A stretch of DNA of 64,000 nt. Source: Rufibacter roseus. Lineage in GTDB: Bacteria > Bacteroidota > Bacteroidia > Cytophagales > Hymenobacteraceae. A program made the translations under genes and the position numbers. Positions 18,353 to 28,421 of the stretch are shown piece after piece. The DNA lies in NCBI RefSeq assembly GCF_001647285.1, contig NZ_LRML01000004.1, forward strand, positions 124,001 to 188,000. Reading direction: 5' to 3'. Every line of letters begins with the position of its first letter. Position 1 is the first letter of the stretch. The notes beneath the pieces are model-generated. The model had not been told where the DNA came from. It did not search any database and was given only the letters and a program-made list of their open reading frames with translations.

Positions 18353-21220
18353 ATGAGCATTGATTTTCTACAGGAAGTAGCCAATACCCTATTCAAAGAT
18401 TACAGCGGACGTTTTCATCAATTACAATTAGTTTTTCCCAATCGCAGAGCAGGTCAGTTTCTTCTAAAGCATTTGGCTCAAAAAAGCCAAGTTCCTACGT
18501 GGGCTCCACGGGTGCTGAGTATGGGTGAATTCCTGGAACAGTTCTCCGACTTAAAGCGGGCTGACACCCTCCAACTTTGCTTTAAGCTATACCCAATCTA
18601 CAAAAATCTAATGCCTGGGGACGAGTCCTTCGATCAGTTTTATGCGTGGGGAGAGATTATTTTAAAAGATTTCAATAACCTGGATCAAGCCTGCGTTGAT
18701 GCTGAAAAAGTATTCTTCCACCTGAAGGATATAAAAACCCTAGAAAGCGATGATCTGTTAAGTGACGAGCAAAAGACCGCTCTTCAGGCTTTCTATGGCA
18801 GCTTTACTGAAGACAAAAAATTATCTGGTCATAAAGAAAGATTTCTGGCTTTTTGGGAAGTATTGCCTAAGCTTTACAAAGAGTTCAGGGAAACGCTCCT
18901 ACAGGAAAAAGTAGGATATAGCGGGCTTATCGCCAAAAGCGTAGCTGAACAAGCCCGATATCTTGACACCCTGGAGGACCAAACAATTTTATTCTGCGGA
19001 TTTAATGACTTAACCAAAGTTGAAGAGAAAGTAATAAAACAGCTAATTAAGAAAGACAAAGCCCGAATTTTCTGGGATGTAGATGCCCATTTACTAAAAC
19101 CAGAACAAGAAGCGGGGCTATACATGCGTCGGTGGTTAAAAGATGAAGTACTAGGTCCTACTTTCCCAGCTCAAGTTCCGAATCTCTTATCTAATAAGCT
19201 GCAAGAAACGATACAGCTTACAGAGCTGCCATTGGAGCATGCGCAGGCGCGCGAGGCTGGGCGGCAGTTGCAGCAGCAGTTAGCAGAAATTGGCGTGCCC
19301 AATGACCAGGAACTAACTCGTACGGCTGTGGTACTCCCAGATGAAAGCCAGTTGTTTCCTTTTCTATATCAATTGCCTACCGCCCTTGAAAACTCTACGG
19401 TAAATGTTACCATGGGCGTACCCCTCCGGGTAACTCCTGTCTACAGCTTGTTAGATGCTTTGCTGGAGCTTCAAAAGACATGCGTAAAATCTGAAACAAA
19501 TCAGTTTCATTACAAACCTATTACTACATTGCTCCGGCACCCCTATGTACGTGGCCTAAACCCGAAACTCACCTATGGTGTTCTTCAGGAAATTGAAAAG
19601 AACAGCAAACGTTACGTAAGCGAAGCTGAACTGCAGCAAGACAAACAACTCGCAGTCATCTTTAAATGTACCTCTTCTGGAAAAGGGATTGGGAAATATT
19701 TATTAGAGGTTCTTGAGGTGGTAAACAAGCACCTTAGAAAGGACCAGGCTGCACAGCGAACTCTGGAAGAAGAGTATATTACCCGTACCCGGACTCAGCT
19801 GGAAAATATGCTGGAAACAGCAGAAGAAGCTGACATAGAAATGAGTTCTGATCTGTTGGAAAAACTAATACGGCACCTTCTCCAACAGCTCTCCATTCCG
19901 TTTACAGGTGAGCCTTTGCAAGGCCTTCAGGTAATGGGTATGCTGGAGACCAGGTGCCTAGATTTTGATAACCTATACATCCTCAGCTTAAATGAGGGTG
20001 TATTGCCAGCCGCCTCTGATGAACCTTCTCTGATTCCTTACTTTATACGGAGCGCCTATGGGCTCCCTACTACAGACCAGCATGATGCCATTTACGCCTA
20101 TCACTTTTACAGGCTTCTGCAACGAGCTAAAAAGGTACATTTGTTTTACAGCAGCTATCGGGCAGGTGGCAAACAAAGTGAACTGAGCCGCTTTGTAAAG
20201 CAGTTATTATTTGAGTTATGGCCATGTGTAACACCACAGCAACTCCATCTAAAAGCCAAACCGGCTGCAACTTCAGCACTTGACCTTAAAAAATCTGATG
20301 TACTGCCTGCGCTTTTAAAGTATATAGATAACGGTGAGCAAGCGAAGCCCCTCTCCCCTAGCGCTTTGAATACCTGGCTCCATTGCCGCACGCAGTTCGC
20401 TTTCCGATACCTTGTCGGAATTAAAGAGCCTGATGAAGTACAAGAAGATGTAGATAACTCTGTCTTCGGTAAGCTTATGCACAAGGTACTACAGGATTTC
20501 TATGAAGAGTATAGAGAAGGTTCTAAGGTAACCAAAGAAGGTATTGATCAGAAACTAAATGAGTTGCCGCTATTAGAAAGAGTTACTAACGCTTATCAGG
20601 CGGAGTCCGGGACAGTACCTTTTCTGGGCCGCAATAGCTTACCATTGCACATGGTGGCTGAAATGGTAAAGCAGGTATTGGAAGTAGATATGGCCTATGC
20701 CCCTTTCCATATTATAGGATTAGAAAAAACCTACAATATGGCAATTGATGTTCCTTACGGAGACTCAAATCAAACCATGCGCTTGAAAGGACACATTGAT
20801 AGAATAGACGAGAAAAACGGAGAAGTAAGAGTCTTAGATTATAAGACCGGTAAAGATATTCGCGCTTTCAAAACCATACCAGAGTTGTTTGACCGGGAAA
20901 CAAAAGACAGAAACAAAGCCGCCATGCAGGTGCTTCTATACTCGTTGCTTTTTAGACTTAACAACAAAGAGGAGCTTGATGGTAAAAACGTGGTGCCAGC
21001 ACTATACAATAGCAAAGAGCTATACAGTAAGGGCTTTGATGCTAAGTTAAGTGCAGGAGATGAAAAACTTCTTTCTTTGACAAAGGCACAAGCAGATGAG
21101 ATAGAACATCAGGTTAAAAAACTGTTAGAAGAAGTACTATCTTCAGATGGTGTTTTAAATCAGCGTGAGGAAATCAAGGGTTGTGAGTATTGTGGGTATG
21201 CAGGAATTTGCGGGAGGTAG
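18353..21220 (+). CDS. addB: AddB-like PD-(D/E)XK nuclease subunit
   Basis: A 955-residue partner of the AddA-like protein, 44 bp downstream. The N-terminus 'LVFPNRRAGQFLLKHLAQ' is the degenerate helicase start seen in AddB proteins. The nuclease domain has 'KGHIDRIDE' and 'VRVLDYKTGKD'. It is bracketed by C678 in 'WLHCRTQFAF' and C944, C947 and C953 in 'CEYCGYAGIC', the four-cysteine pattern of an iron-sulfur nuclease domain. The central 'ILSLNEGVLPAASDEPSLIP' region, here split over residues 543-562, is also characteristic. The pair should process double-strand ends for recombination and can degrade foreign linear DNA. Confidence 0.88.
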   Translation: MSIDFLQEVANTLFKDYSGRFHQLQLVFPNRRAGQFLLKHLAQKSQVPTWAPRVLSMGEFLEQFSDLKRADTLQLCFKLYPIYKNLMPGDESFDQFYAWGEIILKDFNNLDQACVDAEKVFFHLKDIKTLESDDLLSDEQKTALQAFYGSFTEDKKLSGHKERFLAFWEVLPKLYKEFRETLLQEKVGYSGLIAKSVAEQARYLDTLEDQTILFCGFNDLTKVEEKVIKQLIKKDKARIFWDVDAHLLKPEQEAGLYMRRWLKDEVLGPTFPAQVPNLLSNKLQETIQLTELPLEHAQAREAGRQLQQQLAEIGVPNDQELTRTAVVLPDESQLFPFLYQLPTALENSTVNVTMGVPLRVTPVYSLLDALLELQKTCVKSETNQFHYKPITTLLRHPYVRGLNPKLTYGVLQEIEKNSKRYVSEAELQQDKQLAVIFKCTSSGKGIGKYLLEVLEVVNKHLRKDQAAQRTLEEEYITRTRTQLENMLETAEEADIEMSSDLLEKLIRHLLQQLSIPFTGEPLQGLQVMGMLETRCLDFDNLYILSLNEGVLPAASDEPSLIPYFIRSAYGLPTTDQHDAIYAYHFYRLLQRAKKVHLFYSSYRAGGKQSELSRFVKQLLFELWPCVTPQQLHLKAKPAATSALDLKKSDVLPALLKYIDNGEQAKPLSPSALNTWLHCRTQFAFRYLVGIKEPDEVQEDVDNSVFGKLMHKVLQDFYEEYREGSKVTKEGIDQKLNELPLLERVTNAYQAESGTVPFLGRNSLPLHMVAEMVKQVLEVDMAYAPFHIIGLEKTYNMAIDVPYGDSNQTMRLKGHIDRIDEKNGEVRVLDYKTGKDIRAFKTIPELFDRETKDRNKAAMQVLLYSLLFRLNNKEELDGKNVVPALYNSKELYSKGFDAKLSAGDEKLLSLTKAQADEIEHQVKKLLEEVLSSDGVLNQREEIKGCEYCGYAGICGR

Positions 21221-21931
21221 TTAATTGTGAGGTACATACTACCTAATAGTAAAAAATTACTATACAATAATAAAAAAGTGAATAATGCTTAAAGCTTAAG
21301 ACATGGTATATTTGTATATGGTTATTATTGATTAACTAGTTTATGTGGCTACTCACATCTAAGATGAGTTGCAGAAAAATGCTGTTACGCTTAGAAAGCA
21401 TAGTCTATCATAAAGCCCCCACTTATAATGAAATTCAACAACAACGCATACTTCAATTCAAAAGGTGATAGCAAAATTGGGCAAATTACGAAAGCTTCTT
21501 TATAAATAATATAGGAAGTCAAATGGCCTGTGACAAATGGCACGTTTCGCTAGAAAGCAATTTTATTCATTACTGAGAATAGTGGGTCTTAGCTAAAGTT
21601 TCTATTTAGCAGTCGTAAATCATAAATTTTTAATGGCGGGCTAACAGCAGGAAGAATAGTCTAATAGGTGTTAGCTACTACATGAATACTTTTTAAAAAG
21701 GCGGAAACAAAAGTTCTTGATGAACCAACTATTCTTAGCAAGATAAAAAGAGATAATAAATTGCTAGCAAGGGACAGATTAAGTCATTGATTGTTTTTAC
21801 TAGAATAAAAACAATAGAATGTTTATTATTTGGCTAATTGACAAGTTGATTAACCAAGTGGAATATTGATAATTGTCATTGCAGCCAATGTTGGCCGCAG
21901 ATGGAAAAAAGTTAAAATAGTTTAGAAAAAA
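21221..21931. other. Gene-free stretch upstream of the RM/Dnd-like operon
   Basis: AT-rich 711 bp without a supported gene. It has a perfect 10-bp inverted repeat ATTGTTTTTA / TAAAAACAAT with a 6-bp loop (21790-21815), about 115 bp before the operon start, which could be an operator or weak terminator. A TATATTTG box at 21307-21314 fits a -7 element but has no clear -33 partner. Confidence 0.5.
21790..21815. promoter_or_regulatory. Inverted repeat upstream of the RM/Dnd-like operon
   Basis: Arms ATTGTTTTTA and TAAAAACAAT, loop CTAGAA, perfect match. It lies in the leader of the putative methylase operon, where such repeats often bind a repressor. The function is not visible. Confidence 0.35.
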
Positions 21932-24751
21932 ATGAATGCACATCAGGTAATAGATAAGATCTTTAGAGATCCTAACGTAAAGTACGAACTTACTGAATTT
22001 GAAGGATTAGGTAAGCCTATTCACGAAATGTTAACTATCTACAGTAAGAACGGGACCGGAAAACAAACTGGAAAAAAACTTTTTTACATCAAGCCTCTTG
22101 CTCCTTTACACTCTGGGAAAGAAGAAGTTTTAATATATATCGAGGATGGAAAATCTTCACCTGAAGAAGTAGTTCGTCAACTTTGGTTGTACAAATTGAT
22201 TAATTATTACAATTATAAAACAGACCAAATTGAATGTGAAATTCCGGTTCAGTTTGGCACAGAAGTCAATACTAAGTTTGCAGACATTGCGGTATATCGA
22301 GATAACACCAAGCAAACTGTAAAATTGCTTTTCGAAATTAAGAAGCCGAAAAGAAAAGAAGGCATAGAGCAACTTAAAACTTATTTAGGTGCTAAGGGAA
22401 ATCCTATTGGCATTTGGTCCAATGGTTCAGATAGGTTGATTTTGTACAGACCGCAAAACAGGGATTTTGATACCTTATCTGAAATACCAAAAGTTAACGA
22501 GGAGGAAAAAGATGTATTAGAGGTAAAGAGAACACTGGCACAGCTTAAGACTTCTTTTAATTTCAAGAAAATCATTCAGGATCTGGAAGAACTTGTGTTG
22601 GCTGATAGTGGAGTGGATGAATTCAACGAAATTTTTAAAATCATTTTTGCCAAGATCTGGGACGAAAAAGAAGCAAACGACAACCGCAGAACTAGACCTA
22701 ACAAAGAAGTTGAATTTAAAAAATTTGAAGATGCAGAATTGACATACGATACGATTAATGGACTTTTTAGAAGGGCTTGTAACGAATGGCAAGGTGTTTT
22801 TGAAGAAAATGAAAACATCAAGCTAAGAAAAGACCACTTGCAAGTGTGTATTGGTCCGGTAGAGCCTGTGCGCTTGATGGGGTCCAACCTCCGCATTATG
22901 GATGATGCTTTTGAATATTTGCTGCCTACCGAAGCCAAGAAAAAGAAAGGACAGTTTTTTACGCCACGCCATGTGATAGAAATGTGTGTGCGAATGCTTA
23001 ACCCACAAGATAATGAATATGTTATGGACCCAAGTTGTGGTTCGGCAGGATTCCTTTTGCACGCTATGGAATGGGCAGTGCCCGCAGTTACTACGCAAGA
23101 GCAGGAACTGAGAAAACACCGATATGCCAGCAAATATTTGTGGGGAATTGATTTTGAAGCCAGAGCCGCCAAAACTTCAAGAGCCTTGATGTTAATTGCA
23201 GGTGACGGACATACCAACATTTTCGGACCCGATGTGAGCAGCATTGATCCACGCACATGGTACACCACTAAATCAGGACAATACCTGATGACTGAATTAA
23301 GCAAACATTCTTCTCTTCTTAAAGCACGTGTACCCGAAGGTGAGACATTCAAAGACGATGACAAAGCTTGGGAATATTTCGGAGAAATGAATTTTGATGT
23401 TATTCTAGCCAATCCGCCCTTTGCAGGAGAGATGAGAGATAAGAAGATGCTTTCTCAGTACGATTTGGCTAAGCCTGCTCTTAAAAGAGCTAAAGATAAA
23501 ACAGCCAAAGAAGAAAGAGATGTATTGTTCATTGAACGCATCGTTAAAATGCTACGTCCCGGAGGTAGAGCGGCTATCGTGTTACCACAGGGTAAATTTA
23601 ACAATTCATCGCTGGCATTCATACGTGAATGGATTTTGAGAAAGGCCCGTTTGTTGGCGGTTGTGGGTTTGCACGGAAATTCGTTTAAACCTCACACCGG
23701 AACCAAAACGTCGGTGCTCTTTATCCAAAAATATACCCAAGCTCAACTGGATAATATCATAAAGATTCAAAGGGAAGTGGAAAACAGTTGCCCTGATTAT
23801 GCAAATCAAATCCAAGAATTATTATATCAATTTGAAAATACATTAGACATACCCGAAGAAGAAATTCCTGAAAATATTTACGAGTTAATTTTAGAAGAAT
23901 ATCCCGAACCAGAAATGGCTGAGGAAGAGAATGCAGATAGTGAAAAGGAAACTTCAGAAGATGAGGAGACAGAAGAAACTACAGAGCTCACCTTAGAAGA
24001 AAAACTCGATCTGTTGGATGAGCGCATTTCTGAATTAAAAGATAGTTTGCTGAAGACAAAAACTAAATTGGAAGGCTTAAATGATGAAGTAGAGGCCCTG
24101 GTACTTACCCAAAAGGCGGAAATAGAAATTGCCAAGGACAACTGGGAAGGAACTAAGGCTGCCTGTACTGCACACATTAAGTCCATCAAAGAAGCGCACA
24201 AGATAGCCTTAAAAACTTTGAAAGATGGCCAAAAAGAAAAAGCGAAGCAGTTAAAATCTGAAATAAAGAGTTACGAAAATGCCATTCCGTTGGCAGTAGA
24301 AGAAAAACTTCTACTTACCAACAAAGGTAAATTACAACTCCTGCTAAACAATGATGACAGTATAGAAAAATTACGAAATCGTTTTATAGATGCCGAAGTA
24401 GCCAAACGTTCAGATTATGACATTTTTATGGCCGTGAGTGAGCGCGGTGGCAAGAACAACAGTGGCGACTATATATATAGGACCGATAAAGACGGCAACA
24501 TAGTAGAAGATGCCTTCGGCAACCCTGAGATAGACCAAGATTTGGTAAACCATAAAATTTCCAGAAACGAACTGCTTTCAATGGTAGCCGCCCAAGGACA
24601 CTCCTTACAAACGGCAACAGCAGAAGCAAGCACACTGCCCATGGCCGCTGACTCTAACGGAAAATACCTAGCCAAAGAAAAAAAACTGTGTATAGCCGAA
24701 GCCTTTGTACAATTTGCGATTGAACAAGAATTTGACTTCTGGAAAAATTAA
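21932..24751 (+). CDS. Fused PD-(D/E)XK nuclease (HsdR_N-like) and HsdM-type adenine methylase
   Basis: A 939-residue fusion. Residues 1-180 resemble the N-terminal nuclease domain of type I restriction subunits: D118 in 'FADIAVY', E135 and K137 in 'LFEIKKPK', Q147. Residues 270-640 are an HsdM-like N6-adenine methyltransferase with 'QFFTPRHVIEMC' at 341-352, SAM motif 'DPSCGSAGFLL' at 366-376 and catalytic NPPF at 494-497. Residues about 650-830 form an acidic, coiled-coil insertion before a short C-terminal piece. No helicase motor is present, unlike in a type I HsdR. The next gene, 4 bp on, encodes HsdS, so the protein should methylate, and perhaps cut, at a sequence set by that subunit. 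Confidence 0.88.
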   Translation: MNAHQVIDKIFRDPNVKYELTEFEGLGKPIHEMLTIYSKNGTGKQTGKKLFYIKPLAPLHSGKEEVLIYIEDGKSSPEEVVRQLWLYKLINYYNYKTDQIECEIPVQFGTEVNTKFADIAVYRDNTKQTVKLLFEIKKPKRKEGIEQLKTYLGAKGNPIGIWSNGSDRLILYRPQNRDFDTLSEIPKVNEEEKDVLEVKRTLAQLKTSFNFKKIIQDLEELVLADSGVDEFNEIFKIIFAKIWDEKEANDNRRTRPNKEVEFKKFEDAELTYDTINGLFRRACNEWQGVFEENENIKLRKDHLQVCIGPVEPVRLMGSNLRIMDDAFEYLLPTEAKKKKGQFFTPRHVIEMCVRMLNPQDNEYVMDPSCGSAGFLLHAMEWAVPAVTTQEQELRKHRYASKYLWGIDFEARAAKTSRALMLIAGDGHTNIFGPDVSSIDPRTWYTTKSGQYLMTELSKHSSLLKARVPEGETFKDDDKAWEYFGEMNFDVILANPPFAGEMRDKKMLSQYDLAKPALKRAKDKTAKEERDVLFIERIVKMLRPGGRAAIVLPQGKFNNSSLAFIREWILRKARLLAVVGLHGNSFKPHTGTKTSVLFIQKYTQAQLDNIIKIQREVENSCPDYANQIQELLYQFENTLDIPEEEIPENIYELILEEYPEPEMAEEENADSEKETSEDEETEETTELTLEEKLDLLDERISELKDSLLKTKTKLEGLNDEVEALVLTQKAEIEIAKDNWEGTKAACTAHIKSIKEAHKIALKTLKDGQKEKAKQLKSEIKSYENAIPLAVEEKLLLTNKGKLQLLLNNDDSIEKLRNRFIDAEVAKRSDYDIFMAVSERGGKNNSGDYIYRTDKDGNIVEDAFGNPEIDQDLVNHKISRNELLSMVAAQGHSLQTATAEASTLPMAADSNGKYLAKEKKLCIAEAFVQFAIEQEFDFWKN

Positions 24752-24755
24752 TATT

Positions 24756-26141
24756 ATGGCATCAATAACACAAGTTCGTTTAACCGATACAATTTCAGAA
24801 AATAGATGGGCTGCTGAATATTTTGACCCAAAATACGCCTTTCAACCTAACGAAAAATATAAATGGATTAGATTGGGAAAGACTTTTACAAAGTGTCAGT
24901 ATGGAATTTCTATATCGATGAACGAAAAGTTAAAAGGATTCCCAATATTTCGGATGAATGAAATCAATAACTGTGTATTAGAAAAAGCTAAGAAATATGC
25001 TAATATTCCTAAAGCTATTTTTGAAAAGTACAAGTTATTGCCTAATGATGTATTATTTAACAGAACTAATTCTATTGATTTTGTTGGAAGAACAGGGATT
25101 TTTAAAGAAGGAGAAGAAAGTACTTTCGCATCTTATTTAGTGAGAGTAAACACGAATGAAGACTTAGTTCTACCGGAATTCTTAACAATGTACTTAAATA
25201 CAGAATTTGGTAAAGGTCAAATTCGTAGAAGAGCAATGCCATCCATTAACCAAGCAAATGTCTCTGCTGCAGAATTGAGGAGGATTTTTATTCCATTAGT
25301 TGATTTAGTTGAGCAAAACTCTTTAAAAAAAATATTTAATAGATCATACAATCTAAAAAAAGAATCCCAAGCCCTCTATCAAAAAGCCACCCAACTTTTG
25401 GAACAAGAATTAGGATTAGATAAAATCACGTTTGAAAAACCTAAACGTTATTCAGCTAGGTTTAGTGAGGTAGTGAATAGCAATCGAGCGGATGGAGAAT
25501 TTTATAATCCAGAGTTAAAAAACTATTATAAATATATTACTGAAACACAGGGAAGGATTTTAAAACCGCTTACTTACTTTACCAAGGTAATAAAGTTCAG
25601 TAATCCAGATTATGCGTCAGAAGGTGTACCCATTATTACTCAAAAACACCTGACAAAAATTTCTCCAGAAGGTTATAATAGCTTCCCGATTGCTTCTGAA
25701 GAGTGGGTTTCAAAGAATTCTGCTGCTTTACTGCGAGAAAATGATTTACTATTCTATTCAGTAGGAGCTTATCTTGGTAAAACAAACATTTGGTTTAGTG
25801 ATGACAGAGCTGTCCACGCAAGTTTCATCACCATGTTGAGGTGTGATAATAAATTTGATGCAGGATATTTGATGGTTTTATTAAATTCTAAATACGGTAT
25901 TCTTCAATCTAAAGTATACCAAAGCGGTTCTTCACAGCCATACATATACCCAAAAGATATTCGTCAATTTTTGATTCCAGATATTAACGAAGATTTAAAA
26001 AAACAACTTTATGAATTGATTAGATCAAGCTATGATTCAAAAATTGAATCACAGAGATTGCTTGAAAAAGCTAAAGCAAGAGTGGAACAATTGATTGAAG
26101 AAGGAAGTCAAACCAAGGTACAATCTTCTACTACAGCCTAA
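24756..26141 (+). CDS. hsdS: Type I restriction specificity subunit HsdS
   Basis: A 461-residue protein from the ATG at 24756 (an in-frame TTG upstream overlaps the methylase gene and is unlikely). It has two target-recognition domains of similar layout, each followed by a helical spacer: 'QALYQKATQLLEQELGL' near residues 205-225 and 'SQRLLEKAKARVEQLIEEG' near the C-terminus. Motifs such as 'LLPNDVLFNRTNS' and 'LLRENDLLFYSVGAYLGK' occur at equivalent places in the two halves. It gives sequence specificity to the adjacent methylase. The frame is intact, so there is no sign of recombinational breakage. Confidence 0.9.
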   Translation: MASITQVRLTDTISENRWAAEYFDPKYAFQPNEKYKWIRLGKTFTKCQYGISISMNEKLKGFPIFRMNEINNCVLEKAKKYANIPKAIFEKYKLLPNDVLFNRTNSIDFVGRTGIFKEGEESTFASYLVRVNTNEDLVLPEFLTMYLNTEFGKGQIRRRAMPSINQANVSAAELRRIFIPLVDLVEQNSLKKIFNRSYNLKKESQALYQKATQLLEQELGLDKITFEKPKRYSARFSEVVNSNRADGEFYNPELKNYYKYITETQGRILKPLTYFTKVIKFSNPDYASEGVPIITQKHLTKISPEGYNSFPIASEEWVSKNSAALLRENDLLFYSVGAYLGKTNIWFSDDRAVHASFITMLRCDNKFDAGYLMVLLNSKYGILQSKVYQSGSSQPYIYPKDIRQFLIPDINEDLKKQLYELIRSSYDSKIESQRLLEKAKARVEQLIEEGSQTKVQSSTTA

Positions 26142-26249
26142 GTTCTGACGCAATAGAAGTATTGGCGTATTATAAAGCGGCTGAATATAGTGGGCATTAA
26201 ATGAAATAGGGTAAGCTTATTGGACTTTATTCGCAAAAACATTTATACA

Positions 26250-26420
26250 ATGAAACAAGAAGATAACGAACTGCTCAAGGAGCTTTGTCTCCAATATAAT
26301 GTTTCGCTTGAAATAGTAGAAAAGCTATTGGCTACGGTAAGAGAATATCAATTCAAAGACCGCAGAACAGGTATATATGATGCTCTGAAAGAAATTCTGA
26401 AATCAGACATAAAAAAATAG
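26250..26420 (+). CDS. Small protein of the RM/Dnd-like operon
   Basis: A 56-residue, highly charged protein from the ATG at 26250; the longer frame from a TTG at 26220 is less likely. It is predicted to be mostly helical, with 'LLKELCLQYNVSLEIVEKLL' at residues 8-27 and a lysine-rich end. It sits 3 bp before the DndD-like gene and 108 bp after hsdS. I recall small proteins of this size being annotated as associated with DNA modification systems next to DndD-like genes, but I cannot confirm the family. The tight spacing suggests a structural or regulatory partner of the ATPases. Confidence 0.6.
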   Translation: MKQEDNELLKELCLQYNVSLEIVEKLLATVREYQFKDRRTGIYDALKEILKSDIKK

Positions 26421-26423
26421 GCG

Positions 26424-28409
26424 ATGAAGTTCAATAAGCTCACCATAGAAAATTACAAATCGTTTCAGTTTCCAACAGTTTTCAACTTTCCGCAAAGTAG
26501 CGAAGGCAAGAGCATCTTTTTGGTTGGTGGTATGAACGGTGCGGGTAAAACCTCTATTATGGAAGCCATCAATGTTTGCCTGTATGGAGCCAAGCCCGAC
26601 TGGCTGTACAAGTACATTAACCGCAAGGAATTGAGCAAAGGCAACGCCTATGTCTCTTTTGAACTGGAGCTGGAAACAGGTGAGCATGAAACTATAGTAA
26701 TTCACCGCTCTTGGAGTGCCGGTGTTACAGAAACACCACGATACAAAGATCTGGAGGAAAAACTGGTGGTAGTAAAGGACGGTAAAAGAGTGAGCGTACA
26801 AAATAAAGAAATGTGGCAGGATTTCATTAATGCTACAATTCCAAAAAGTATCACTCAATTCTTTTTCTTTGACGGTGAAAAAATACAAGAAATTGCCGCA
26901 GACGATCATTCAGAAGTACGGCTGCAAACTTCACTCGAAGCGGCTTTGGGCATTCAGTACATTTCCCGATTAGCAAATGATATTTTGTATTTGAAACAAG
27001 AAGAGCGAAAAGGATTTGTAGAAATTTCGGATGAGGACATTGAATACAAAGAAAGCGAACTTAAAAAAGAGCAACGCAAACATCATTCTAAAAAACAAGA
27101 AAGAGACGACCTGAGCCAAGAACTTGAAAACTTTAAAAGTGAAAAAGAAGAAGCACAGGAACGATTCAAAGCCATATTTAGCATTGATGCCGAATCGACG
27201 GAAATAGTTAAACAGAAAGAAAAAAAGCGTATCCAGCTTTCCAACAAGAGCAATCAGTTGGAAAATCAAATTAAAGTACTCAACGATCAGTTCTTACCGT
27301 GGGCTATAGCAGGAAAACTTTTTGATAGTGTAAAGAAACAAATAGAAGCTGAAAGAGAAAGTCAGAAGCAAAATGCCCTATCTGCCAATGCACAAGATTT
27401 AGCCAAACAAATAGTAGATAAATTAGAACTGCCCGAACCCATCATAGAACACCCTTTGACCACGGAGCAAAAAGCAAAGTTAGAAAAACGGGTTCTAGAC
27501 ATATTACAGCAAAACAAAAGTGCCGGGGATATCAAGAAGATTCTAAATCTCTCGGAGCGAGATGCTGCCAAGGTCTTAAACAGAATAGAAGAAATTGAGC
27601 AAAGCGATGTACTTCAGTTAGAGCAACTATTAAAAGAAAAAGAAGAACTTGATTTTGAAATTCGCTCTATTGAAGCTAGCCTGAGCAGTACTGCCTCCGA
27701 AAGCGAGAGAGAGTTGTTTGACACACTACAAAACACCATAGAGAGTTGTCAAACTCAAATAGGTAGAATTTCGGTAAGGCTTTCTAATGTAAATGAAGAA
27801 ATAGTCGTAATTGAAACCCGAATTAAAGACATTGAGCTTGAAATTAACAAGCTATATGAAAAACACAATGTTTCTAAAGAGCGAGCAGACTTCATTCAGG
27901 AATGTGATACCATTGCCAATTTGTTAAATACTTACATTGTAAAGCTCAGAAAAAACAAAGTGAAGGTGCTTCAAGAAAAAACTCTTGAAATGTACAAGAT
28001 GCTTTCCAGCAAATCAGGCTTAATCAAAGATTTAGAAATTAACGACAAGACTTATGAAATAATCATACGTGACAGGAGCGGACACGAAATGAAAAAGTCA
28101 GGGCTTTCTGCCGGAGAAAAAGAGGTTTTTGCTGTTTCTTTGCTTTGGGGCTTAGCTCAAACTTCTCAATTAAATCTACCATTGATTATAGACACTCCCC
28201 TTTCTCGCTTAGATAGTATTCACAGAGACAATATTGTGAACCATTACTTCCCTAATGCAGCAGAACAGGTAATAATCTTATCAACTGACACAGAAGTAGA
28301 TAGTAATTATTTCAAAAACTTAGAACCCCACTTAACAGGTGCAGCTAGGTTGGAATTTAGTCACATTAACGAAATAACGAGTATCAAAGAGGGCTACTTC
28401 TGGAATTAA
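26424..28409 (+). CDS. DndD-like SMC-family ATPase
   Basis: A 661-residue SMC-like protein with Walker A GMNGAGKT at residues 36-43, then a Q-loop stretch 'TQFFFFDGEKIQEIA' near 145-160. A long coiled coil spans about 195-545. The signature motif is 'LSAGEKEVFAVSLLWGLAQ', and 'PLIIDTPLSRLDS' is Walker B plus D-loop. The combination of 'FFFFDGEKI', 'LSAGE..LLWGLA' and 'IDTPL.RLDS.HR' closely follows DndD, the ATPase of DNA phosphorothioation systems. However, no dndA, dndB or dndC genes are nearby. It probably works with the HerA-like protein encoded 12 bp downstream as a motor or sensor on DNA. Confidence 0.85.
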   Translation: MKFNKLTIENYKSFQFPTVFNFPQSSEGKSIFLVGGMNGAGKTSIMEAINVCLYGAKPDWLYKYINRKELSKGNAYVSFELELETGEHETIVIHRSWSAGVTETPRYKDLEEKLVVVKDGKRVSVQNKEMWQDFINATIPKSITQFFFFDGEKIQEIAADDHSEVRLQTSLEAALGIQYISRLANDILYLKQEERKGFVEISDEDIEYKESELKKEQRKHHSKKQERDDLSQELENFKSEKEEAQERFKAIFSIDAESTEIVKQKEKKRIQLSNKSNQLENQIKVLNDQFLPWAIAGKLFDSVKKQIEAERESQKQNALSANAQDLAKQIVDKLELPEPIIEHPLTTEQKAKLEKRVLDILQQNKSAGDIKKILNLSERDAAKVLNRIEEIEQSDVLQLEQLLKEKEELDFEIRSIEASLSSTASESERELFDTLQNTIESCQTQIGRISVRLSNVNEEIVVIETRIKDIELEINKLYEKHNVSKERADFIQECDTIANLLNTYIVKLRKNKVKVLQEKTLEMYKMLSSKSGLIKDLEINDKTYEIIIRDRSGHEMKKSGLSAGEKEVFAVSLLWGLAQTSQLNLPLIIDTPLSRLDSIHRDNIVNHYFPNAAEQVIILSTDTEVDSNYFKNLEPHLTGAARLEFSHINEITSIKEGYFWN

Positions 28410-28421
28410 GAAATTGAAATT

